Source: JANWHF01 sp036276235
GTDB taxonomy: Bacteria; Planctomycetota; Phycisphaerae; Tepidisphaerales; Tepidisphaeraceae
Direction: 5' to 3'
Length of the DNA: 6,604 nucleotides
Assembly (NCBI GenBank): GCA_036276235.1
Contig: DATBDZ010000365.1
Location: 1 to 6,604, forward strand
Part shown: in pieces, positions 1-5,525 of the stretch
How positions within the stretch are numbered: position 1 is the stretch's first letter
How the letters are laid out: every line of letters begins with the position of its first letter
Made by a program: the position numbers and the translations under genes
Notes under the pieces: generated by a model
Seen by the model: the letters and a program-made list of their open reading frames with translations, nothing else
The model's database searches: none
Told to the model about the DNA's origin: nothing

Positions 1-879
1 TCTCCCTCACCGGTGACCGACGGCTCACATCTGTTTGCCTTCTTCGGCTCGCGCGGGCTCTATTGCTACGACATGGATGGGCATCTGCAATGGAGCCAGG
101 ACCTGGGAAAAATGCGGATCTTCCTCACGTTCGGCGAAGGAAGCTCGCCTGCTCTGTGGGGAAATCTGCTGATCATCAACTGGGACAACGAGGAAGGCTC
201 ATTCATCACTGCGCTGGACAAGAACACCGGTAAGACAGTCTGGAAAACGCCGCGCGATGAGAAGACGGCGTGGTCAACGCCGCTGGTCGTCGAGAGCGGC
301 GGCAAGGCGCAGGTCATCACCACCGCCAGTTCCAAGACTCGCAGCTATGACGCCCAAACCGGCAAGCTGATCTGGGAAGGCCCCGGTTTAACCAAGAACG
401 TTATCCCCAGCCCCGTCGCCGGCGATGGGATTGTCTACGCCACCAGCGGCTATCAGGGGCATTCGGCCCTTGCGATCAAGCTGGATCGCACCGGCAATCT
501 TGGCGGCTCCGACGCGATTGTGTGGTCATACAACAAGAAGACGCCGTACGTTCCTTCGCCGCTGCTTTACATGGGCAAGCTCTATTTCTTCGCGGATAAC
601 AATGAGATTCTGACGGTCCTGGACGCAAAGACCGGCCAGCCGATCATCGATGGCGAGCGCATGGATGACATGGCGGGCGTGTACGCCTCCCCCGTGGCAG
701 CGGCGGGGCGAGTCTACCTGGCCTCCCGCAACGGCACGATTCTGGTGCTGCAAGATGGCGGAAAGCCGCGCGTGATCGCAACTAATCACTTGGAGGATAA
801 GTTTGATGCTTCCCCTGCGCTTGCGGGTAAGGATTTGATTCTTCGCGGGCAACACACGCTGTATTGCGTAAGCGAGTAG
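1..879 (+). CDS. PQQ-binding-like beta-propeller repeat protein (5'-truncated by window edge)
   Basis: The reading frame is open from base 1, so this is the C-terminal 292 residues of a longer protein. The GTG at 13 is internal and not a credible start. Blades recur as 'SP'-strand motifs near residues 2, 48, 93, 137, 185, 230 and 271. Each is followed by a hydrophobic strand (DGIVY, GKLYF, GRVYL, KDLIL). Linker motifs of the A-x-D-x-x-TG-x-x-x-W type appear at about 71-82, 115-126 and 206-214. This is the PQQ/BamB-like propeller fold (PF13360/PF13570 type). Such propellers are usually exported and often do not bind PQQ; the sequence shows no dehydrogenase catalytic domain. The N-terminus, including any signal peptide, lies outside the window. 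A structural or protein-binding role is likely, but the substrate or partner is unknown. The stop is followed by 95 bp before the next gene, with no clear terminator hairpin. Confidence 0.88.
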   Translation, partial: SPSPVTDGSHLFAFFGSRGLYCYDMDGHLQWSQDLGKMRIFLTFGEGSSPALWGNLLIINWDNEEGSFITALDKNTGKTVWKTPRDEKTAWSTPLVVESGGKAQVITTASSKTRSYDAQTGKLIWEGPGLTKNVIPSPVAGDGIVYATSGYQGHSALAIKLDRTGNLGGSDAIVWSYNKKTPYVPSPLLYMGKLYFFADNNEILTVLDAKTGQPIIDGERMDDMAGVYASPVAAAGRVYLASRNGTILVLQDGGKPRVIATNHLEDKFDASPALAGKDLILRGQHTLYCVSE

Positions 880-893
880 GGCGAAGATTGTTA

Positions 894-922
894 ATGACAC
901 GTCCCCATCGACTGTTTATCAT
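894..922 (+). promoter_or_regulatory. Putative sigma70-type promoter for the Gly-rich exported protein
   Basis: ATGACA at 894-899 matches the -35 consensus at five of six bases. TATCAT at 917-922 matches the -10 consensus at five of six, and the spacer is 17 bp. Transcription would start near 929-930, giving a leader of about 45 nt before the ATG at 975. It lies in the gap after the propeller gene, so the downstream gene could be transcribed independently. Sequence match only. Confidence 0.4.
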
Positions 923-960
923 GCACGCACGCAGTATTCGGCAATTCACCACCCCTTTTT

Positions 961-968
961 GGAAGGAG
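961..968 (+). promoter_or_regulatory. Strong Shine-Dalgarno that fixes the start at 975
   Basis: GGAAGGAG lies six bases upstream of the ATG at 975. This favours that start over the upstream in-frame codons reaching back to 864. The encoded protein then begins directly with a clean signal peptide. Confidence 0.8.
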
Positions 969-974
969 ACTCAC

Positions 975-1745
975 ATGTTTCGTAAAGCTCTGTTGGGAGC
1001 CGTTGCGTTGTTGGCCGGTAGCGCGGTCGTCGCGAGCGCCGGACCGAAGGATGATGTCGTTGCCGCCGCGAAGAAACTCGCGGATGGCGGAAACTATACT
1101 TGGAAAACCACTACCGAGTCGGCGGCTCAGGGCGGTTTCACGCCGGGAGCACAGGAAGGCAAGACTCAAAAGGACGGCCTGACCTACACCACCCAGCAAT
1201 TCGGTGACAACACGATTGAGACCGTTCGCCAGGGCGACAAATATGCCATGAAGTTCATGGACGCCTGGGCGTCGGGTGCTGAAATGGCGGCGCGCGGCGG
1301 CGGTGGTGGGGGCGGCGGCGGACGCGGACGCGGCGGGTTTGGCGGCTTCGGCGCCAATCAGCCGTTGCCGGCTACCCAGGCCGCTGAACAACTCGCCAAG
1401 ATTCCTGATGTCACCAAGGAAGGCGACGCCTACATCGGCACCGTAACCGGCGAAGCTGTTCGCGAATTTGGTGGACGCGGATTCGGTGGTCGTCGCGGTG
1501 GCGGCGGCGGTGCTGGTGGCGCGGGCGGCCAGGCACCCCCTCCCCTCAAGAACGCCAAGGCGACCGTCAAGGTCTGGGTCAAGGATGGAGCAATCAGCAA
1601 GCTTCAGGTCCACTCAGAGTACGGAACCACCAACTTCCAAGGCGATGAGGTCGAAGTGAATCAGACCCGCACGACGGACTTCACAAACGTCGGCACCACC
1701 AAGGTCGAGATTCCCGCCGAAGCCAAGGCCAAGCTCGCCGAGTAG
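975..1745 (+). CDS. Exported glycine-rich protein of unknown function (256 aa)
   Basis: I do not recognise a named family. Residues 1-22 form a signal peptide: basic MFRK, a hydrophobic core, and an A-S-A cleavage motif at 20-22, so the mature protein is probably periplasmic or secreted. The mature chain alternates ordered segments (about 23-107, 127-165 and 187-256) with two Gly/Arg-rich low-complexity inserts (about 108-126 and 166-186). The last ordered segment has beta-strand character (ATVKVWVKDG, ISKLQVHSEYG). This is reminiscent of LolA/LppX-like lipoprotein-carrier folds, but that is only an impression. There is no Cys lipobox. The start follows a strong Shine-Dalgarno at 961-968, and an upstream extension to 864 would bury the signal peptide. 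The gene ends 38 bp before a terminator hairpin and probably forms its own transcript. The long opposite-strand frame here reflects GC-rich codon bias. Confidence 0.8.
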   Translation: MFRKALLGAVALLAGSAVVASAGPKDDVVAAAKKLADGGNYTWKTTTESAAQGGFTPGAQEGKTQKDGLTYTTQQFGDNTIETVRQGDKYAMKFMDAWASGAEMAARGGGGGGGGGRGRGGFGGFGANQPLPATQAAEQLAKIPDVTKEGDAYIGTVTGEAVREFGGRGFGGRRGGGGGAGGAGGQAPPPLKNAKATVKVWVKDGAISKLQVHSEYGTTNFQGDEVEVNQTRTTDFTNVGTTKVEIPAEAKAKLAE

Positions 1746-1783
1746 TCACGCTGGCAGCCAGGTCTTAGGAGTTCAGTAAAGAA

Positions 1784-1819
1784 AAACGCCCGGATCATCA
1801 AAGGATGATCCGGGCGTTT
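1784..1819. terminator. Bidirectional intrinsic terminator
   Basis: A perfect 16-bp stem (1784-1799 with 1804-1819) closes a 4-base AAAG loop. On the plus strand it is followed by a T-rich run (GCGTTTCTTTT), and on the minus strand by GCGTTTTTCTTT. It sits between two convergent genes, 38 bp after the plus-strand stop (1745) and 7 bp after the minus-strand stop (1827). It should therefore terminate both transcripts. Confidence 0.92.
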
Positions 1820-1826
1820 CTTTTAC

Positions 1827-2507
1827 TCACTTCTGTTCGATCGCCAGAAAGCTCAAATGCAACTCGGCATGCCGCAGATTCAGGTCGATGCACTCGCGCT
1901 GTGAAATCTTTCCGAAGATCACGCTCGGCTGCGTCGGCGCCTCGGCGGCGAGTCTTTCCATCGCCCGCCGATAGCGCGGTAGCGCCTGCTCCCAATCCGC
2001 CGACTCAATCCCCAAAGTCCCGCCCGGCACATGCGGAATCTTGGCGCCCGACTTCATCGGCGCGCTTAGCAGCTTGCGCTTCTGCAGCCGAAAGAACCAC
2101 CGCACAAAAAACGGCGCGCTGATCGGGCAGGGCGCGAAGGCAAACTCCGCCCACGTCGCCAGATGATTGAGCGTCTTGCCAAAATCCCAGTTCCCCAGCG
2201 GCCTGATTCGGCCAGTCTCCTGCGCCTCCTCAAGACGATCCACATCCGCCAGCAATTCCGCGACGGTTTCAAAGCGAAGCTTCCGCCGCTGCATCAACGG
2301 AGCCGGCGCGGCTGCAGGTTCCTTGCTCATGAAAATCCTCTTGAGCTTAAAAAGAAGACTGTTCTCGCGTCGCCGACTTTCCCGCGCCCGCCTCATCTGT
2401 TCATCGCGCCAACGTTCTTCCGCCGCGGTCTTTTCCACCGCGATGCGCCAAAGCTCCGGATCATCCTTGAGCCGGTATTTAGATCGCTTGCTTCGCTCAT
2501 CGGACAT
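1827..2507 (-). CDS. DUF1569 (DinB-like) family protein with charged N-terminal extension
   Basis: From the ATG at 2507 the product is 226 residues. Residues about 72-226 match the DUF1569 family (PF07606), a small helical-bundle group related to DinB/YfiT folds. Visible family motifs are RRKLRF (74-79), LGNWDFGKTLNHLA (104-117) and LRHAELHLSF (211-220). H115, H213 and H217 are the likely metal-site histidines, by analogy with DinB proteins. No enzymatic activity is established for the family. Residues 1-60 are unusual: a very charged, probably helical extension rich in Arg/Glu (for example EERWRDEQMRRARESRRREN). An internal ATG at 2330 with a strong Shine-Dalgarno would give a 158-residue protein of usual family length, so both forms are possible. 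An in-frame ATG at 2534 lies inside the ABC remnant and is unlikely. The start at 2507 lies one base after the remnant's stop codon, implying translational coupling. The terminator follows by 7 bp. Confidence 0.82.
   Translation of the reverse strand: MSDERSKRSKYRLKDDPELWRIAVEKTAAEERWRDEQMRRARESRRRENSLLFKLKRIFMSKEPAAAPAPLMQRRKLRFETVAELLADVDRLEEAQETGRIRPLGNWDFGKTLNHLATWAEFAFAPCPISAPFFVRWFFRLQKRKLLSAPMKSGAKIPHVPGGTLGIESADWEQALPRYRRAMERLAAEAPTQPSVIFGKISQRECIDLNLRHAELHLSFLAIEQK
2336..2342 (-). promoter_or_regulatory. Internal Shine-Dalgarno for an alternative DUF1569 start at 2330
   Basis: On the minus strand AAGAGGA lies five bases before an in-frame ATG (2330-2328). This is a better ribosome binding site than the one seen before the ATG at 2507. 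It would start translation at MSKEPAAAPAP, just before the conserved DUF1569 domain, giving 158 residues. Confidence 0.5.
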
Positions 2508-2508
2508 C

Positions 2509-2625
2509 TTAATACCCGCTCTCCACCATCGCATTGCGCTGGCGTTCGACCATGTCGAAATAGAAGCCGCGGCGGGCCATCAGGTCTTCGTGATTGCCGA
2601 CTTCGCGGATTTCGCCGCCGTCCAG
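2509..2625 (-). pseudogene. Remnant of the ABC exporter 3' end (38 codons plus stop)
   Basis: Read on the minus strand, this segment encodes residues 610-647 of the ABC exporter at 3361-5304, including its TAA stop, with an identical amino-acid sequence. It matches 3361-3477 at 111 of 117 bases (offset 852). The six differences (2539, 2584, 2602, 2620, 2623, 2625) are all synonymous: Gln CAG/CAA, Asp GAC/GAT, Glu GAA/GAG, Asp GAC/GAT and Leu CTG/TTA. Similarity ends exactly after the stop codon on one side. On the other side it ends at Leu610, three bases from the HEPN stop. It has no start codon or Walker motifs, so it is not a functional gene. It lies directly against the DUF1569 start and may supply its ribosome-binding region. 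Confidence 0.93.
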
Positions 2626-2628
2626 TGG

Positions 2629-3015
2629 TCACGGCCGCAACCCAAGCGATTGCCTTGCAGCGGCACGGAAACGCCGGCATGTTTGGATGCCGTGCTGGGC
2701 TTCGGAAAGCGTGGCCCAGACGCCCGGGTAACGAACCAGAACCCCGAATTGCGACATCGCGGCCATCGGCCGATCGAATATAGTCCAAAGCGGTTCGAGG
2801 GGAATACATAACTGTAGCAGCACGGTCAGCTCGTGTGTGCGCGGAAACGGTAGTCCGGCCTCGGTCAGTCGGGCCTTCAGATATTTCTCAATGCATTGCT
2901 GGGAAAAGAAGCAGACTCTATCGCGCCGCGACTTCTTGCGCGATCGCAGCGCTTCGCAAGCGCCGTCGTAGTCGGATTCTGCCTTGGCTACCCACTCGCG
3001 CGTCATCGGCCGCAT
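2629..3015 (-). CDS. HEPN domain protein, putative toxin of an MNT/HEPN pair
   Basis: The 128-residue product has the layout of the COG2250/PF05168-type HEPN domain: an N-terminal helix with REWVAKAESDYDGA (6-19), VCFFSQQCIEKYLKA (34-48), FPRTHEL (57-63) and RYPG (95-98). HEPN proteins are small all-alpha proteins. Many are RNases that act as toxins and are neutralised by a partner MNT nucleotidyltransferase. That role is inferred here from the adjacent MNT gene. I do not see a clear R-x(4-6)-H motif of the kind reported for many active HEPN RNases, so activity is uncertain. The start at 3015 has GAAGGGA nine to ten bases upstream; a second ATG at 3006 also fits the family. The start overlaps the MNT gene by 98 bp. 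The stop is three bases from the ABC-remnant edge, but the length looks normal for the family. Confidence 0.87.
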   Translation of the reverse strand: MRPMTREWVAKAESDYDGACEALRSRKKSRRDRVCFFSQQCIEKYLKARLTEAGLPFPRTHELTVLLQLCIPLEPLWTIFDRPMAAMSQFGVLVRYPGVWATLSEAQHGIQTCRRFRAAARQSLGLRP

Positions 3016-3319
3016 AGAGTGCGATTCCCTTCTCGATAACTTCTTTCAGGAACAGGTCACCGGCGATGATTCGCCGATCGACATCCGCCTCGGAGCGCAC
3101 GATCAGATCCATTGGAAATGGCACGCCTAGCTCGACACGAACTCGTCCTGCTGCCGTCAATGGCGACATCGACCATCGTCGGCGGGTAATCAGCAAATCG
3201 ACATCCGAATCGCTTGTCGGATCACCGTAGGCGTAGGAGCCAAATAGCACGATGCGGTGCGGCGTAAACGACGCCGCTATGCGGGTCACGTAGTCGATGA
3301 TTTGATCGGCCGTCGCCAT
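2918..3319 (-). CDS. Minimal nucleotidyltransferase (MNT), putative antitoxin
   Basis: The 133-residue product carries the pol-beta-superfamily motif G-S-x(10)-D-x-D: G27, S28, D39 and D41 within FGSYAYGDPTSDSDVDLL. A third acidic residue, D71, lies in the FPMDLIV strand, completing the expected metal-binding triad. In characterised MntA/HepT systems the MNT protein neutralises the HEPN toxin, in part by AMPylating it. The same partnership is inferred here because the HEPN gene follows immediately. The typical domain ends near residue 104 (GIALYAA). The remaining 29 residues, mostly basic, are encoded where the gene overlaps the HEPN start and may be a frameshifted tail. No Shine-Dalgarno is visible before the ATG at 3319. 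The ABC exporter stop lies 41 bp upstream, so expression may depend on transcription from that gene or a promoter within it. Confidence 0.88.
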   Translation of the reverse strand: MATADQIIDYVTRIAASFTPHRIVLFGSYAYGDPTSDSDVDLLITRRRWSMSPLTAAGRVRVELGVPFPMDLIVRSEADVDRRIIAGDLFLKEVIEKGIALYAADDARVGSQGRIRLRRRLRSAAIAQEVAAR

Positions 3320-3360
3320 GTGAGCGTTAGTCTACTGCCGAACGAGACAATCCACGAACG

Positions 3361-3477
3361 TTAATACCCGCTCTCCACCATCGCATTGCGTTGGCGTTCG
3401 ACCATGTCGAAATAGAAGCCGCGGCGGGCCATCAGATCTTCGTGATTGCCGACCTCGCGGATTTCGCCGCCATCTAA
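3361..3477 (-). repeat. Direct repeat copy B: ABC exporter 3' end bounding the MNT-HEPN cassette
   Basis: This is the in-gene copy of the 117-bp repeat, matching 2509-2625 at 111 positions with only synonymous differences. It encodes residues 610-647 and the TAA stop. Beyond the stop the two copies diverge at once. The two copies are in the same orientation, 852 bp apart, and enclose the MNT and HEPN genes. Confidence 0.93.
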
Positions 3478-5304
3478 TGCGACGATGATGTCCGCGTGAG
3501 TGATTGTGCTCAGGCGATGGGCGATGACGAACGTGGTGCGGCCGCGCAAGAGATCGGAAAGGGCGCTTTGGATCAGTTGTTCGCTCTCCGTGTCGAGGTT
3601 GCTTGTGGCTTCGTCGAGGATGAGGATTTGTGGGTCGGCCAGGATTGCTCGCGCGATGGAGAGGCGTTGGCGCTGGCCGCCGGAGAGCTTGAAGCCGCGC
3701 TCGCCGATGAGGGTGTCGTACCCTTCGGGCAGACGCGTGATGAACTCGTCGGCGTTGGCGCGTCGGGCGGCTTCGTGGATGTCTTCCTCGCTGATGCCGC
3801 GCTTGCCGTAGCCGATGTTTTCGCGAACGGTGCCGTCGAAGAGAAACGTTTCCTGCTGCACGACCGCCAGCAGGCTGCGGTAGCTGGCCAGATGAAACTG
3901 GCGCAGATCGGTGCCATTTAATAGGATCGCACCGGTTGTTGGGTCGTAAAAGCGGGCGACGAGATCGGTCAGCGTGGTTTTTCCAGCGCCGCTGGGGCCG
4001 ACCAGGGCGACGATCGATCCGCCTGGCACTTGCAGCGAGAAATTAGAGATCACCGGCACGCCGGCGCGATATTCGAAGCCGACATTGTTGAAGCGGAATT
4101 CCTCGACGCTGGCCGGCGCGTCCATGGCGTCGGGGCGATCGGGCTTATCGGGCGGCATCTCCATCGCCTCGAAGACACGCTCCATCGCCGCCAGCGATTT
4201 CTGCGTCGCGCTGACGGATGAAACGATTGCCCAGACCGGCTGCAAAAGCAGGACGGCATAAATCTGAAACGCGAAGATCGTTCCCGGATCGAGCTTGCCG
4301 TGCAGATATAGATGCCCGCCAAACCAGACGATCATCAAGCTCGTCGCGGGAATGAGCACGCCCCAGCCGAACTCCAGCCCCATCTCCAGCAGCTCGGCCC
4401 AGAGGCGTTTGCGGATGATGGTGTGATTGGCGACGGCATAGCCATGCTCTTCGCGCGGCTCGCGGCGAAAGGCGCGCACGACGCGAATGCCGCCAAATGT
4501 TTCATTCACGCGGGCATCAACGTCGGTGCGGTCGGCGTGGGTCGAGCGATAGATCGGCCGCACGCGGCGAAGCCAGAGCAGGCTGATGGTCGCCATCGGG
4601 GGAATGACGATCAGCGCGGCCAGCGCCAGTTGCCAGCAGAGCAGGAAGAGGACCAGCGTCGTGAGAATGACTCGGATGATCGCGACAAGTGGACTGAGGA
4701 CCGCGGATTGGACGAGGCCCGTGGCGCTGTCCACATCGCTGGAAAGGCGCGAGACGATGCCGCCTGATTTCATCTCGGCCAGATCGTGCAGCGAAAGAAA
4801 CAGCAGGCGTTCATAAAGGCGATGCCGCAGGCGGAAGACGACTTTGGCGTTGAGCACTGCCGTGCGATAGCTGCGGAAGGAATCGATGAGCTGTTTGCTG
4901 ACGAGCATGACGATGATGCCCGCGCCCAGAACATCCAGATGCCGAAGCCGCTCGGAGGCGGATTGTGACGGCGGGATCAGTTGCCGCATCCAGGTCTGCA
5001 ATCGCCCGGCGCCGGCGGTCGCGCCGGCCTGGCTGCCGAGGATCATGTTGATGATCGCCTGGATCGCCAGCGGCCAGATCATGTCCAGCGCAGCCGCCAG
5101 AAGCGCGAGGCCAAGCAGTGCCGCCAGCGCCCCGCGATAGGGCCAGAGCCAGCGAATGTATTGGCGCAGGTAATGTTTCCGCTTGGTTTTGTCCTTGGTG
5201 CGCTTGCTGTCGTCCGGCTTGCCGCGACTGCTGGCGGCAATCGCCGCCTTCGGATCCTTCCGGAAAACCAACGCGCGCTGTCGGGATGAAACGGGTTGCT
5301 TCAT
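3361..5304 (-). CDS. ABC exporter half-transporter (fused permease and ATPase, MsbA-like)
   Basis: The 647-residue protein is full length for a type IV (MsbA/LmrA-type) ABC exporter that would work as a dimer in the inner membrane. Residues 1-45 are a basic cytoplasmic extension. The transmembrane domain spans about 50-365, with hydrophobic segments near 57-80, 125-140, 202-222, 224-246, 311-329 and 341-362. The nucleotide-binding domain has Walker A GPSGAGKTT (436-444), Q-loop VVQQETFLF (481-489), signature LSGGQ (540-544), Walker B ILILDE (560-565) with catalytic E565, and the H-loop at H596. All ATPase residues are intact. The substrate cannot be read from sequence; lipids, lipid-linked glycans, peptides or drugs are all possible. 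The ATG at 5304 lacks a clear Shine-Dalgarno. The last 38 codons are the sequence also found at 2509-2625, so the gene's end may have been replaced when the MNT-HEPN cassette arrived. REP-like repeats lie just upstream. Confidence 0.95.
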   Translation of the reverse strand: MKQPVSSRQRALVFRKDPKAAIAASSRGKPDDSKRTKDKTKRKHYLRQYIRWLWPYRGALAALLGLALLAAALDMIWPLAIQAIINMILGSQAGATAGAGRLQTWMRQLIPPSQSASERLRHLDVLGAGIIVMLVSKQLIDSFRSYRTAVLNAKVVFRLRHRLYERLLFLSLHDLAEMKSGGIVSRLSSDVDSATGLVQSAVLSPLVAIIRVILTTLVLFLLCWQLALAALIVIPPMATISLLWLRRVRPIYRSTHADRTDVDARVNETFGGIRVVRAFRREPREEHGYAVANHTIIRKRLWAELLEMGLEFGWGVLIPATSLMIVWFGGHLYLHGKLDPGTIFAFQIYAVLLLQPVWAIVSSVSATQKSLAAMERVFEAMEMPPDKPDRPDAMDAPASVEEFRFNNVGFEYRAGVPVISNFSLQVPGGSIVALVGPSGAGKTTLTDLVARFYDPTTGAILLNGTDLRQFHLASYRSLLAVVQQETFLFDGTVRENIGYGKRGISEEDIHEAARRANADEFITRLPEGYDTLIGERGFKLSGGQRQRLSIARAILADPQILILDEATSNLDTESEQLIQSALSDLLRGRTTFVIAHRLSTITHADIIVALDGGEIREVGNHEDLMARRGFYFDMVERQRNAMVESGY

Positions 5305-5312
5305 TAGTTATT

Positions 5313-5337
5313 GGTGGGGCGAACCGTCTGTTGGCCC
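5313..5337 (+). repeat. Possible degenerate REP-like palindrome upstream of the ABC exporter start
   Basis: Arms GGGCGAAC (5317-5324) and GTTGGCCC (5330-5337) flank a 5-base loop, as in the intact units further upstream, and GGTG stands where GTAG would be. Two of the eight stem pairs are broken. It ends eight bases from the ABC ATG. It may be a decayed sixth REP unit or chance. Confidence 0.25.
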
Positions 5338-5361
5338 AATGCCAGTTTTGCGAACCATATC

Positions 5362-5420
5362 GGGCGAACACAAGGTTCGCCCCTACATCGCTTCCGTAGG
5401 GGTGAACCTTGTGTTCACCC
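5362..5420. repeat. REP pair 1 (head-to-head inverted repeat)
   Basis: Units 5362-5386 (minus) and 5396-5420 (plus) are 25-bp inverted copies around a 9-bp spacer. They agree at 23 of 25 positions. The two differences are the two halves of one hairpin base pair. In RNA the pair could form either two small hairpins or one long one. Confidence 0.88.
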
Positions 5421-5442
5421 ATGTTGCTCGCGCGACCATGCC

Positions 5443-5501
5443 GGGCGAACACAAGGTTCGCCCCTACATCGCGCCCGTAGGGGTGAACCTTGTGTTCACC
5501 C
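5443..5501. repeat. REP pair 2 (head-to-head inverted repeat)
   Basis: Units 5443-5467 (minus) and 5477-5501 (plus) repeat the layout of pair 1 exactly. The unit sequences are identical to those of pair 1 in the same orientation, and the 9-bp spacer differs at a few bases. Confidence 0.88.
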
Positions 5502-5525
5502 TCTGTTGCTCGCGCTACCGGGATA

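Noticed and set aside
13..879. GTG at 13 as the true start of the propeller protein
   Set aside because: The frame is open to base 1 with a typical blade motif (SPSPV) spanning the GTG. There is no signal peptide or ribosome binding site.
891..1613. 240-residue open frame opposite the Gly-rich gene
   Set aside because: The plus-strand frame has a strong ribosome binding site and a signal peptide. The opposite frame is Ala/Thr/Ser-rich, as expected from the complement of Gly codons, and shows no domain.
2508..2534. Upstream ATG at 2534 as the start of the DUF1569 protein
   Set aside because: The added residues are the ABC remnant read in another frame. The start at 2507, just after the remnant stop, is the natural one.
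2163..2811. Two overlapping plus-strand open frames of about 210 residues
   Set aside because: They run antisense to the DUF1569 gene, the ABC remnant and the HEPN gene, are rich in Arg/Ser/Pro, and show no family motif.
2509..3477. Insertion sequence with the 117-bp copies as target-site duplication
   Set aside because: Target-site duplications of insertion sequences are a few bases to about 14 bp and identical when recent. A 117-bp repeat with synonymous differences needs another origin, and no transposase or terminal inverted repeat is visible.
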